Assembly (NCBI RefSeq): GCF_014196925.1
Contig: NZ_JACIEN010000001.1
Coordinates: forward strand, 806,001-870,000
DNA: 64,000 nucleotides
Reading direction: 5' to 3'
From: Chelatococcus caeni
GTDB lineage: Bacteria; Pseudomonadota; Alphaproteobacteria; Rhizobiales; Beijerinckiaceae
In this document: piece after piece, positions 8,548-17,322 of the stretch
How positions within the stretch are numbered: position 1 is the first letter of the stretch
Layout: the number at the start of each line of letters is the position of its first letter
Position numbers and translations under genes: made by a program
The notes under the pieces: generated by a model
What the model saw: only the letters and a program-made list of their open reading frames with translations
Told to the model about the DNA's origin: nothing
The model's database searches: none

Positions 8548-9294
8548 TTGAGACCGATTGCAATCGTAACAGGCGCAAGCCACGGCATCGGCGCCGCGAC
8601 AGCTCGGCTGTTCGCGGCCGAAGGCTACGATGTCTGCATAAATTATCTCTCGGACGCTGCGGCTGCATCCAGGGTCGTTGACGACTGCAAGGCCGCAGGA
8701 GCCCGCGCCGTCGCGGTGCAGGGAGACATGGGGAAGATCGAGGATATCCAGGCGCTGTTTAGCGCCTGCGACGATGCACTCGGGCGGGTGACCTGCCTGG
8801 TCAACAATGCAGGGATCATCGGGAACGCCTGCAGAATCGAGGATCTGCAGCCTGCAACCCTGGAGAGAACCTTCAGGGTGAATGTATTCGGCGTCATATA
8901 TTGCATCCAAGAGGCCGCGAAACGTATGTCGACCCGTAGGGGCGGGAAGGGCGGGACGATCGTGAACATGTCGTCCCTCGCGGCCTGCCTTGGTAGCCCC
9001 AACGAATATGTGCACTACGCCGCGAGCAAGGGTGCGGTCGAATCCATCTCCATCGGCGCGGGCAAGGAGCTGGCGCCGGAGGGCATCCGCGTGAATGCGA
9101 TACGCGTCGGCACCACCAACACGCGGATACATACGCAGGGCGGAAACCCCGAGCGACCGGCGAGGATTGCGGCGGTAACGCCCATGGGCAGGATCGCGGA
9201 GCCTGAAGACATCGCGCGCGCGACCCTGTGGCTTGCGTCTCCGGGGTCCGGCTTCGTGACAGGCACCCTGATCACGGTGTCCGGGGGGCTCTGA
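8548..9294 (+). CDS. SDR family NAD(P)-dependent oxidoreductase
   Basis: A 248-residue classical short-chain dehydrogenase. It has the cofactor motif TGASHGIG (about residues 7-14), the structural NNAG (about 90), the catalytic YAASK (Tyr about 156) and the C-terminal SGFVTGTLITVSGG. It begins with TTG, preceded by GGGAGG at 8535-8540. It follows the iron alcohol dehydrogenase closely and should be cotranscribed from the promoter near operator D. It is probably a third redox step in the same catabolic block; the substrate is unknown. Confidence 0.88.
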   Translation: MRPIAIVTGASHGIGAATARLFAAEGYDVCINYLSDAAAASRVVDDCKAAGARAVAVQGDMGKIEDIQALFSACDDALGRVTCLVNNAGIIGNACRIEDLQPATLERTFRVNVFGVIYCIQEAAKRMSTRRGGKGGTIVNMSSLAACLGSPNEYVHYAASKGAVESISIGAGKELAPEGIRVNAIRVGTTNTRIHTQGGNPERPARIAAVTPMGRIAEPEDIARATLWLASPGSGFVTGTLITVSGGL

Positions 9295-9705
9295 TGCCCC
9301 GATAGCGTCGCCTCGACCCGGTTCTTGGCCCGGCTCTTGGCGAAGCCTGCAGATCCCCCTTGGCATCGCACGATATCGTATAGGCGCAGCAAGGCGCGGG
9401 GCGACGCCGACCGGCGCCAGCAACTGCAACTCCGCCAGTGCCGGCCGGGCCTTCTCCCTGCACCGGCCTTCCGCTTCATCAGGACAGTACGAACGGGAAA
9501 GTGGCGCCGCGCAGGAATACGGCGGTGCCAGTACCTGAATGGGGGCTCCGCTGTGCAAGTCGACGATTGAGACGAAGGATCAACCCGGGCCGCAGGGTCC
9601 AATGGGCGCGTTCAGGAAAATCCGACACTGGGAGACCGGCAAACTCCAGGCGCTAATGGCTGAAAGAGTTCCCCGCAGTGTCCAGCTCTCTCCACCCTTC
9701 GCGTT
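9295..9705. other. intergenic region without a recognisable gene
   Basis: This spacer of about 410 bp separates the convergent ends of the SDR (+) and the TRAP large permease (-). Open frames on both strands are short, lack ribosome sites and look like no known family. I see no strong hairpin with a T-tract. It could hold decayed sequence, but I cannot identify a parent. Confidence 0.5.
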
Positions 9706-10983
9706 TCAATGCAACCAGGACGCTGGCACGGTCACCAGCTGCGGGAAGATGACCAACAACACGAGGAGGATCATCTCGGCCAGAAGGAAAGGCCAGACGC
9801 CCTTCAGGGCTGATCCCATTCTCACCCCGCTGATCCCGCACACCGTGTTGAGAACGGTTCCGACGGGAGGCGTGGTCATGCCGACCGCAGCGGTCATGAT
9901 GAAGATGACCCCGAAATAGACCGGGTCGATCCCGGCCGCATTCACCAGCGGCATGAGGATGGGCACCAAGATGGTGATCGAAGGTGCAAAATCGAGCACC
10001 ATGCCGATGATGAAGATCGCCAGGACGATCATGGCCATCAGCAGGGTCGGCGTTTCGATGAATGGCCTGAGAAGAGCAACAAGCTGGCCGGGCAGATTGG
10101 AGATCGCCATCATGAAGCCGGTGACCATCGAGGCCGCCACCAGCAGCATGATCACAGCCGTCATGCGACCGGCGGCGAGCAGGGCTTCGTAGAGCAGCTT
10201 CGGCGTCAGCTCCCGGTAAACGACCAGTCCCACGAACAGTGCATAAGCGGCGGCAACGACGCCGGCTTCTGTCGGGGTGAAGACGCCAAACCGCAGTCCG
10301 ACCAGGATGATCACCGGCAGCATCAAAGCCCAGCCGGCGGTCACGATCGCTTTCGGGATATCCCTGCGCGGCACCTTGGGGCGCACCGCAGCCGTTTCCT
10401 TCTTGGAGACGAACCACCAGGCGAGGATGAGGCTCACTCCCATCAGGATGCCTGGCACGATTCCAGCCAGAAACAGGCCGATGATGGAGATGTTTGCGGT
10501 GACGCCCAGGATGATGAAGCCGACAGAGGGCGGGATGACCGGGGCAATGATGCCGGTCGAGGCCATCAGGCCCGTCGCTCGATCCATGTTGTAGCCCGCA
10601 TCCCGCATGAGGGGGACCAGCATGACCGCAAGCGTCGCCGTGTCCGCGATGGCGGATCCGGAGAGGCTGGCCATCAGCAGGCCGGTGCCGATGACCACGT
10701 ACCCGAGCCCGCCACGCAGGTGGCCGACGAGCGCCAGGGCCATATGCACGATGCGGCGGGACAGGCCGCCGGCATTCATGAGTTCGCCGGCAATGAGGAA
10801 AAACGGGATCGCCATCAGCGGATAGCTGTCCGCGCCATTCACCAGTCGCTGCGCGAGGATCTGCGCATCCAGATTTCCCAGCAGGATCATCAGCGCGACC
10901 GCCGACAGCATAAGGGCGAAGCCGATGGGAATCCCGATGCCGATCGCACCCAGAAGGGAGCCAAGAAATACAACGCCGCTCAC
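9706..10983 (-). CDS. dctM: TRAP transporter large permease (DctM family)
   Basis: A 425-residue integral membrane protein with about 12 hydrophobic segments, the ion-coupled translocation subunit of a TRAP transporter. The segment LLMASLSGSAIADTATLAVM and the glycine/proline-rich APVIPPSVGFII loop are typical of DctM. It starts with GTG overlapping the dctQ stop by four bases. It should work with DctQ and the DctP encoded at 4807-5802. Confidence 0.93.
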   Translation of the reverse strand: MSGVVFLGSLLGAIGIGIPIGFALMLSAVALMILLGNLDAQILAQRLVNGADSYPLMAIPFFLIAGELMNAGGLSRRIVHMALALVGHLRGGLGYVVIGTGLLMASLSGSAIADTATLAVMLVPLMRDAGYNMDRATGLMASTGIIAPVIPPSVGFIILGVTANISIIGLFLAGIVPGILMGVSLILAWWFVSKKETAAVRPKVPRRDIPKAIVTAGWALMLPVIILVGLRFGVFTPTEAGVVAAAYALFVGLVVYRELTPKLLYEALLAAGRMTAVIMLLVAASMVTGFMMAISNLPGQLVALLRPFIETPTLLMAMIVLAIFIIGMVLDFAPSITILVPILMPLVNAAGIDPVYFGVIFIMTAAVGMTTPPVGTVLNTVCGISGVRMGSALKGVWPFLLAEMILLVLLVIFPQLVTVPASWLH

Positions 10984-11525
10984 GGCATTTTCTCCGACGG
11001 TAGCGCGGGAATCACTGTCAGCGGCGGCTCAGCGGTGTCTGCGCCCGCCCATGTGACGGGCAGGCTGCCGCGCAGTGATTGCCACAGCCCGACAATGAGA
11101 CACAGAGCCATCGTGATGGCAGCGACGAGCGCCGCCGCGTAGGTGAGGCCGACGGGCAGCCCCGACAGTGCAGCGCGGTTGTTCCATTCGATGACGGTTA
11201 GCGACCAGCTGCCCTTCGCCAGGAGCCAGCAACACCAGAGCATCAGGCCGTAGGAAACAAGAAAGCAGGCGAAGCGCGCCTTTCGGGGGAACCGGGATAC
11301 CAAGGTGTCGACGCTGAGATGTGCACCCTTGGCCAGCGCAACCGCGGAACCCAGGAAGATGATCCACACGAAGAGCACGCGGGAAACTTCTACGGAAAAC
11401 GCAATGCCCGAGCTGAACCCGTACCGCAGCACGACATTTGAGAAGACGAGGAGGCTCATGACGGCCATGCCGGCGACGATGAGGACGTCAAAAACCTTGA
11501 AAAGCCGCTGCAATGGTATGGGCAT
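10980..11525 (-). CDS. dctQ: TRAP transporter small permease (DctQ family)
   Basis: A 181-residue membrane protein with four predicted transmembrane segments. FVWIIFLGSAVALAKGAHLS is the characteristic DctQ loop. The start ATG has GGAAG upstream. It is translationally coupled to dctM and follows the DUF1330 gene by about 217 bp on the same strand. That spacer shows no clear terminator, so the promoter near 12166 may drive all three genes. Confidence 0.9.
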   Translation of the reverse strand: MPIPLQRLFKVFDVLIVAGMAVMSLLVFSNVVLRYGFSSGIAFSVEVSRVLFVWIIFLGSAVALAKGAHLSVDTLVSRFPRKARFACFLVSYGLMLWCCWLLAKGSWSLTVIEWNNRAALSGLPVGLTYAAALVAAITMALCLIVGLWQSLRGSLPVTWAGADTAEPPLTVIPALPSEKMP

Positions 11526-11742
11526 AGCTGCTTCCAGAATGTTGTGCGCTCATGCGACGCCTTGCCGTACTCCGACGGAGATACGGAGAGCCGTGAGCAT
11601 GGCGCTACCCGCATGCTGGTCGGGAAAGAAACGCCCTGTCGCGTAAGGCCTGTGCTGCCATTCCAGTTGAACAGCGCGCAGGGGCAAAAGCGACGTTCCC
11701 TCCAACCACTACGACAGGAGGTTTCAAGCCATGCTTCCGGCG

Positions 11743-12033
11743 TCAGACGCCTTCCACCACGGTCAGATGTGCCTTGGCGTACTTGGCGCGTGCCTCGATG
11801 GCCTTCCGATACTCGGGGGAGTTGTAGCAGGCGAGGGCAGTCTCGTAGTCCTTGAACTCGATCACAGCCACGCGGTTCGCGTCCGGCCCTTCCATGACCT
11901 GGTGTCTTCCGGCGCGAACGACAAAAGTCGCGCCGTATTTGTCGAAAGCGGCCTTGTTCAAGGCAATGTATTCTTTGTAGCCCTCCTGGTCTGCAATATC
12001 GACCATTGCAACCCAGTAACCTTTTTTTGTCAT
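11743..12033 (-). CDS. DUF1330 family protein
   Basis: A 96-residue small cytoplasmic protein of the DUF1330 dimeric alpha/beta-barrel family. It shows GYWVAMVDI at the N-terminus, VMEGPDANRVAVIEF in the middle and the terminal VVEGV. The start is the ATG at 12033, with GGGAGG 8 bases upstream; the 22-residue upstream extension has no ribosome site. Its biochemical role is unknown. It is the first gene after the operator facing the IclR gene and probably belongs to the same regulon. A second, divergent DUF1330 gene lies at 52666. Confidence 0.85.
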   Translation of the reverse strand: MTKKGYWVAMVDIADQEGYKEYIALNKAAFDKYGATFVVRAGRHQVMEGPDANRVAVIEFKDYETALACYNSPEYRKAIEARAKYAKAHLTVVEGV

Positions 12034-12165
12034 TGCTTTTCCTCCCAGCAGCAATTCCCGCCCCCTCTCGCCGAAGGTCGGACAGCCCGATGCATTCACG
12101 TTCGGTGCACGTGAGCTTGCCGTTGATCCTCCCCGATCATACGACTAGGAGCGCATTGCGGAACA

Positions 12166-12194
12166 TTGACTACAATATGGACATTTTGTCCACG
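12166..12194 (+). promoter_or_regulatory. IclR-type operator copy A, in front of the regulator gene
   Basis: The site starts TTGACTACAATATGGACA and continues into TTTTGTCCACG, with three TGTCCA-like half-sites: one inverted pair plus one direct copy. Four gapless copies occur within about 6.3 kb and none was noticed elsewhere in the window. It lies between the divergent DUF1330 and IclR genes, so it could mediate both autoregulation and control of dctQM. Confidence 0.65.
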
Positions 12195-12244
12195 AACGTG
12201 TAGTGCCGCCATGTTCAGTTGTCAAGCTTGCGAGGAGTTATGCC

Positions 12245-13054
12245 ATGAGCCTGAGTGACCTCCAGGACGAAGCAGATGTGAGGGCTCCCCATCCCGTGCA
12301 GGGAGCGGCTTCGTTCTCGAAGTTCATGACGGTGCTCCAGATCATCGCGGATTCCCCCGGGACACTGGACATTGCCCAACTGACCAAGCGTGCGCGTTTC
12401 CCGCGGGGGACGGTCTACCGGCTCGTGTCGGCGCTCGTCGCCGAGGGACTCATCACACAGTCCGGGGAGAGCGGAACGTTTCGCCTTGGGCCGCGCCTTC
12501 TCCAGCTCGCTGCCAAGACCTGGGAGGATTCCGACCTGCGGACGATCGCAAGGGACTTTCTGGTATCGCTCCGCGACGCGACGGATGAGGCCGTGCACCT
12601 TGCGGTGCCCAGCAACAACCGGATGGTCTACATAGACAAGTTGGTTGGCTCCAGCACAGTTCAGATGAAGACGAGCATTGGCGGCCAGGTTGAACTTCAC
12701 TCCACATCCGTGGGCAAGGCGTGGCTGTCCGGCCTGCCGGACGAGCGGTTGCTGGAAGTCATCAAGGGGCTGGAGTTAAAGCGCCACACCGCCAAGACGC
12801 TAACCACGCCCGAGGCGCTGCTCGAGGAACTGAAGCGGACGCGCGAGCAGGGGTTTGCATTCGATGACGAGGAGAACGAGCCGGACATTCGTTGTCTCGG
12901 CAGCCCCATCTTCAATCGTCAGCGGGATCCGGTCGGAGCGATAAGCGTCAGTATGCCGGTATACCGGCACGACGCGCGACGTCACGAACTCTGCGCCAGG
13001 CTGGTGCGTCAGACGGCGAAACGGATCACCGCCGAATTGTCCAGGATTCTGTAG
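12245..13054 (+). CDS. IclR family transcriptional regulator
   Basis: A 269-residue regulator with an N-terminal winged helix-turn-helix (about residues 25-85; the recognition helix region reads FPRGTVYRLVSAL) and a C-terminal effector-binding domain ending near residue 265 (SVGKAWLSGL, GAISVSMPVY). I chose ATG 12245 because GAGGAG lies 7 bases upstream; an earlier in-frame start at 12203 lacks a ribosome site and would sit right next to the operator. It presumably binds the four repeated operator-like sequences in this block and responds to the transported acid or a product of it. Whether it represses or activates cannot be told. Confidence 0.9.
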   Translation: MSLSDLQDEADVRAPHPVQGAASFSKFMTVLQIIADSPGTLDIAQLTKRARFPRGTVYRLVSALVAEGLITQSGESGTFRLGPRLLQLAAKTWEDSDLRTIARDFLVSLRDATDEAVHLAVPSNNRMVYIDKLVGSSTVQMKTSIGGQVELHSTSVGKAWLSGLPDERLLEVIKGLELKRHTAKTLTTPEALLEELKRTREQGFAFDDEENEPDIRCLGSPIFNRQRDPVGAISVSMPVYRHDARRHELCARLVRQTAKRITAELSRIL

Positions 13055-13323
13055 CGCCGTCGTTCGGGGAAAGGCATCGAAAGACAGTCGTGCTCGTGCC
13101 CGGTGACCTCGGGCGCCGGCAGCTTGGCTGCCGCTGGATCTGGAGCACTTGACCTGAGCCCGTCATTGCGCGCGATCGTCGGAAGCGGTGCCCCAGGCGA
13201 AGGAGCGCTCGACGACCCGGCGCCTTGGCAGGAGGACGAAGCCCGTCTGGCCTCGGACTGTTTGACGACGTGCAACGGGATGCTGTTGCGCAGGTCCGGC
13301 GCTCACGCCCCGCAAGCGCCGTC

Positions 13324-14244
13324 TCAGGCCTTGATCCCGGCGAGCGCCGCCTTCCCCCAGGTTCCCATGAGCATGTGCAAGAAGCGCTCGGCCGCGGGCG
13401 AAAGCGATGCGCCTCGGCGGCGGACGACGCCGATCGTGCGCGAGATTTCCGGGTTGCGGATGGGGCGCGTGACGAGGAACGGGTGCTCGCCTTGCGGCGT
13501 CGCCATCTGCGGCAGTACCGATATGCCGAGCCCGGCCTCGACCAGCCCGAGCGACGTCGACAGGTGTGTCACCTCGTAGAACCAACGCAGCTTGATGTTC
13601 GATTTCGCCAGCGCGGAATCGAGCAGGGTGCGGTTGGCGCTCGACCTGTAGACCGTGATGAGGTGGTAGGGCGCAAGATCGGCCCAGCGCACCTCCGGCC
13701 GGGCGGCGAGCGGATGGTCCTTGCGGGCCGCGAGCACGAAGGGATCCTCCACCAGCCGGTCGAAGGCGAGGTCAGGGTCCGACGTGCCCATGATGTTGAT
13801 GCCGAACTCGACCTCGCCGCGTGCCACCGCCTGCAGCCCCTCCGTCGCCGGCAGGTCGAGGATGCGGAAGCGGATGTTCGGATACTCCGCATTGAACTGC
13901 CGGATGACGGTCGGCAGGAAGTAAAAGGCGGCCGTGGGCAGGCAGGCGATGGTGACGAGCCCGCCACGATTGACGCCGATCTCGCGCACGGAGAACAGCG
14001 ATCCGTCGAATTCCTCCAGCATGCGCCTGACCAGTGGGACAAGTTCCACCCCGAGCGCGGTCGGCGACACATGGCGTGTGGTGCGCTCAAGGAGCGGGGC
14101 GCCGATCACCGTCTCCAGCTTCTGGATGCGGCGGCTCAAGGCCGGCTGTGAGATGTGCAGCGCCTCCGCCGCGCGGTGGAAACTCGCCAGTTCCACGACG
14201 CTCAGGAAGGCGCGCAGATCGAGGATCTCGCAATTGATGCTCAT
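13324..14244 (-). CDS. LysR family transcriptional regulator
   Basis: A 306-residue LysR-type regulator. The N-terminal helix-turn-helix spans about residues 8-65 (AAEALHISQPALSRRIQKLE), followed by the two-lobed effector domain. It is transcribed divergently from the tautomerase/ABC operon at 14349, the classic arrangement for a LysR activator of its neighbour. The intergenic region is AT-rich and holds a dyad at 14301-14320. The ligand is unknown, perhaps a di- or tricarboxylic aromatic breakdown product given the neighbour. Confidence 0.9.
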   Translation of the reverse strand: MSINCEILDLRAFLSVVELASFHRAAEALHISQPALSRRIQKLETVIGAPLLERTTRHVSPTALGVELVPLVRRMLEEFDGSLFSVREIGVNRGGLVTIACLPTAAFYFLPTVIRQFNAEYPNIRFRILDLPATEGLQAVARGEVEFGINIMGTSDPDLAFDRLVEDPFVLAARKDHPLAARPEVRWADLAPYHLITVYRSSANRTLLDSALAKSNIKLRWFYEVTHLSTSLGLVEAGLGISVLPQMATPQGEHPFLVTRPIRNPEISRTIGVVRRRGASLSPAAERFLHMLMGTWGKAALAGIKA

Positions 14245-14300
14245 TGCGCATCAATTCTGGAAATATTGGCATTTAACATATCAATGCTCCGACGGAATAA

Positions 14301-14320
14301 TGCCGTTGATTGATACGGCA
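14301..14320. promoter_or_regulatory. candidate LysR operator dyad
   Basis: TGCCGT and ACGGCA arms of 6 bp flank an 8-base spacer in the divergent promoter region between the LysR gene and the tautomerase gene. The position fits a LysR recognition site; no second copy was found. Confidence 0.4.
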
Positions 14321-14348
14321 ATCGCATAACTCCTGCGGGGGCACAAGG

Positions 14349-15431
14349 ATGAACGACCTGTTGCCCATTCCGTGCGTTCTGATGCGCGGCGGCACCTCGA
14401 AGGGGCCCTTCTTCCTGGCGCGGGACCTGCCGACGGATGAGGCCGAGCGCGACAGGATCCTGCTGTCGGTGATGGGCTCCGGCCATCCGCTGCAGATCGA
14501 CGGCATCGGCGGCGGCAATCCGGTGACGAGCAAGGTGGCCATTGTCGGCCCGGCGAGCATTGCGGGAGCGGATGTCGACTACCTCTTCGCGCAGGTGCGG
14601 ATCGATCGCAACATCGTCGATACCTCGCCCAACTGCGGCAACATGCTCGCGGCTGTGGGCCCCTTCGCCATCGAGGCCGGGCTCGTGCCCGTGCGGGGGA
14701 CGACGACGCGCGTGTGCATCCATAACGTCAATACCGGCAAGCTGATCGAGGCCGAGGTGCCGACGCCGAACGGCGGCGTCTCCTATCTCGGCGATGCGGC
14801 CATCGACGGGGTCCCCGGTTCGGCCGCGCCGATCGCGCTGACCTTCGTCGATGCGGCGGGCGCGCGCACAGGCAAGCTGTTTCCCACCGGGCGGCCGCTC
14901 GATGTCATCGACGGCGTCACCGTCACCTGCATCGATTGCGCCATGCCAATGATGCTCGTCGAGGCCGCGGCCCTCGGCGTCAGCGGATACGAGACCGCAG
15001 CCGTGCTCAACGGCGACGGGGCGCTTCTGGAGCGGCTCGAGAGCCTGCGGCGGGCTGCAGGCGTGCGGATGGGCATGGGAGACGTGAGCAACGAGGTCAT
15101 CCCCAAGCCGGTGCTGATGTCCCGGCCGAAGGCGGGCGGGGACATCAGCGTGCGCTATTTCATGCCGCAGCAATGCCATCCGTCGCTGGCGACGACCGGT
15201 GCCGTCGGCATTGTGACGGCCTGTATCAGCGACGATACGCTGGCATCGCGCGTCATCGGCACCCGCAAGCCGCCGCTCGTCCTGTCGATCGAGCATCCGA
15301 GCGGTCACCTCGACGTCGCGCTGCAGGAGCGGGACGGCAAGGTCGTGGCGGGGATCCTGCGCACGGCGCGCCGCCTCTTCGAAGGCCATGTCTTCGCCAA
15401 GCCCGCCGGACAGTTCGTCCGCGCAGCCTAA
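14349..15431 (+). CDS. PrpF/GalD-like isomerase (4-oxalomesaconate tautomerase family)
   Basis: A 360-residue protein of the PrpF family, which contains aconitate isomerases and 4-oxalomesaconate tautomerase (GalD) of gallate and protocatechuate 4,5-cleavage pathways. The N-terminal signature LMRGGTSKGPFF (about residues 10-21) and the Cys-containing DTSPNCGNMLAAVG (about 95-108) are visible. The length is normal. The start at 14349 follows AAGGA. It heads an operon with an NMT1-type ABC importer and faces a LysR gene. It would isomerise a double bond in a keto- or tricarboxylate in the cytoplasm. GalD is a reasonable guess, but no ring-cleavage or hydratase gene is near, so the substrate stays open. 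Confidence 0.82.
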   Translation: MNDLLPIPCVLMRGGTSKGPFFLARDLPTDEAERDRILLSVMGSGHPLQIDGIGGGNPVTSKVAIVGPASIAGADVDYLFAQVRIDRNIVDTSPNCGNMLAAVGPFAIEAGLVPVRGTTTRVCIHNVNTGKLIEAEVPTPNGGVSYLGDAAIDGVPGSAAPIALTFVDAAGARTGKLFPTGRPLDVIDGVTVTCIDCAMPMMLVEAAALGVSGYETAAVLNGDGALLERLESLRRAAGVRMGMGDVSNEVIPKPVLMSRPKAGGDISVRYFMPQQCHPSLATTGAVGIVTACISDDTLASRVIGTRKPPLVLSIEHPSGHLDVALQERDGKVVAGILRTARRLFEGHVFAKPAGQFVRAA

Positions 15432-15478
15432 CGATCACGGTGCCCGCAGAGGCGCCGCACAACCAGGAGGAAACACCC

Positions 15479-16480
15479 ATGCGCAAGTTCTTACTCGCCC
15501 TTGCGGCGACCGCCGCTTTCGCCGGTCCGGCCCTGGCGGAGCCGGTGCGGATCAGCGTCGGCTCCTTCAACCTCAACAATCTGCCGTTCCCGGTTGCTGT
15601 CGGCCTCGGGCTGTACGAACAGGAGGGCCTCGACGTCACCGTCGAGAATTTCGCCTCGGGCGGCTCCAAGACGCTGCAGGCGCTCGTCGCCGGCTCCACA
15701 GACATCGCCGTCGGCTTCTACGATCATACGATCCAGATGCAGGCGCAGAACAAGAACGTCGTCGCCTTCGTGCAACTCGCCCGCAACTCCGGCCTGGTGC
15801 TCGCCGGCGGCAGGAGCAGCACATTCGACCCCGACAAGCCGGAAACGATCAAGGGCGCCAAGATCGGCATAACCGCGCCCGGTTCGTCATCCGACTTCTT
15901 CGTGCGCTACTATCTGCAGCGGCATGGCCTTGCAGCCGATGACGTGTCGCTGATCGGTGTTGGTTCCGGCTCCGCGGCCGTGGCCGCGCTCGAACAGGGC
16001 AAGGTCGATCTGCTCGTCAATTACGATCCGGCGGCGACCTTCATCGAGGCCAAGGGCGTGGGCACCATCCTGATCGATGGGCGCAGCGATGACGGCGCCA
16101 GGGAGATCTATGGCGGCATCTACCCGACCTCGGTGCTCTATGCCACCCAGAGCTATATCGACGCCCATCCGCAGACCATCCAGAAGGTCACCAATGCCAC
16201 GGTCAAGGCCTTGGCGTGGATCAAGGCGCATTCCGCAGAAGAAATCGTCGACAAGCTGCCGCAGCAATTCATCTCGGGCGATCGCGACACCTATGTGAAG
16301 GCGGTCGAGAAAGCCAAGGCGATCTTCTCGGCCGATGGCCTCTTCGATGCAAAGGACGTCGAGACCCCGCTCACCGTGCTCAGGACTTTCAACGAGAAGG
16401 TCGCGGCGGCCAAGATCGACCTGTCAAAGACCTACACGAACAAGTTCGTTCTCGACGCGCCGCGCGCTGTCGCGAATTGA
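15479..16480 (+). CDS. ABC transporter substrate-binding protein (NMT1/TauA-like)
   Basis: A 333-residue periplasmic binding protein with a signal peptide of about 21 residues ending ALA. The N-terminal lobe has the GLGLYEQEGLDVTVENF pattern typical of NMT1/SsuA/TauA-like proteins (PF09084/PF13379), followed by GGSKTLQALVAGSTDIAVG. The ATG at 15479 has AGGAGG 7 bases upstream. It forms a complete importer with the ATPase and permease genes that follow. The ligand is probably an organic acid or sulfonate-like compound linked to the tautomerase; not resolvable here. Confidence 0.9.
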   Translation: MRKFLLALAATAAFAGPALAEPVRISVGSFNLNNLPFPVAVGLGLYEQEGLDVTVENFASGGSKTLQALVAGSTDIAVGFYDHTIQMQAQNKNVVAFVQLARNSGLVLAGGRSSTFDPDKPETIKGAKIGITAPGSSSDFFVRYYLQRHGLAADDVSLIGVGSGSAAVAALEQGKVDLLVNYDPAATFIEAKGVGTILIDGRSDDGAREIYGGIYPTSVLYATQSYIDAHPQTIQKVTNATVKALAWIKAHSAEEIVDKLPQQFISGDRDTYVKAVEKAKAIFSADGLFDAKDVETPLTVLRTFNEKVAAAKIDLSKTYTNKFVLDAPRAVAN

Positions 16481-16494
16481 CCGGGGAGGAGGCC

Positions 16495-17322
16495 ATGGCA
16501 CTCGCCATTGTGAAAGAGACAACCGTGCAGCCCCGGTCCGCCTCGAAGCCGATGGTCTGCGTCGACGCCGTCACCATGTCCTTTGGTGACTTTGTGGCGG
16601 TCGAGAATGTCGATCTGACGGTCGCCGACGGCGAATTCCTCACGATCGTCGGCCCGACCGGCTGCGGCAAGAGCACCATCCTCAACGCCGTCGCCGGCCT
16701 GCTGAAGCCGGCGAGCGGCACCGTCTCCATCGACGGGGCGCCGGTCCGCGGCGTGCGCAACGACATCGGCTATCTCTTCCAGCAGGACGCTCTCCTGCCC
16801 TGGAAGACGGCGCTGGAGAATGTCGAGCTCGGCCCTCTGTTCAAGGGCATGGGTGCCGCGGAGCGGCGCGAGCGGGCAACGACCTGGCTCGCCAAGGTCG
16901 GGCTGAAGGGGTTCGAGGATCGCTATCCGCACCAGCTTTCCGGCGGACAGCGCAAGCGCGTACAGATGGCGCAGGCGCTCATCAGCGGGCCGAAGGTGAT
17001 CCTCATGGACGAGCCCTTCTCGGCCCTCGACATCCATACCCGCCACCTCATGCAGAACGAGCTGCTGAGGCTGTGGCAGGAGGAACGGCGCGCCGTCGTC
17101 ATGATCACCCACGATCTCGAAGAGGCGATCGCGCTCGGTGACCGCGTGGTGGTACTCGCGGCCGGTCCCCGCTCGCGCGTCATCGACAGCTTCCCCGTCG
17201 CCCTGGAGCGACCGCGCGACGTTGCCGAGATCAAGCTCGATCAGCGCTTTACCGATCTTTACCGCAATATCTGGTCGTCGCTGCGCGGCGAAGTGGAGAA
17301 GAGCTATGAACGCCACGACTGA
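16495..17322 (+). CDS. ABC transporter ATP-binding protein (nitrate/sulfonate/taurine type)
   Basis: A 275-residue ATPase of the SsuB/TauB type. It shows Walker A GPTGCGKST (about residues 52-60), Q-loop LFQQDALLPW, ABC signature LSGGQRKRVQMAQAL and Walker B VILMDEPFSALD. The start at 16495 has GGGGAGGAGG just upstream; the longer open frame is read-through of the upstream gene region. It energises import through the permease encoded next. The permease gene starts inside its last codons. Confidence 0.93.
   Translation: MALAIVKETTVQPRSASKPMVCVDAVTMSFGDFVAVENVDLTVADGEFLTIVGPTGCGKSTILNAVAGLLKPASGTVSIDGAPVRGVRNDIGYLFQQDALLPWKTALENVELGPLFKGMGAAERRERATTWLAKVGLKGFEDRYPHQLSGGQRKRVQMAQALISGPKVILMDEPFSALDIHTRHLMQNELLRLWQEERRAVVMITHDLEEAIALGDRVVVLAAGPRSRVIDSFPVALERPRDVAEIKLDQRFTDLYRNIWSSLRGEVEKSYERHD

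Noticed and set aside
9303-9480. Possible decayed transposase or enzyme fragment in the SDR/dctM spacer (minus strand)
   Set aside because: A short stretch looked protein-like, but no family pattern could be matched, so it is left as plain spacer.
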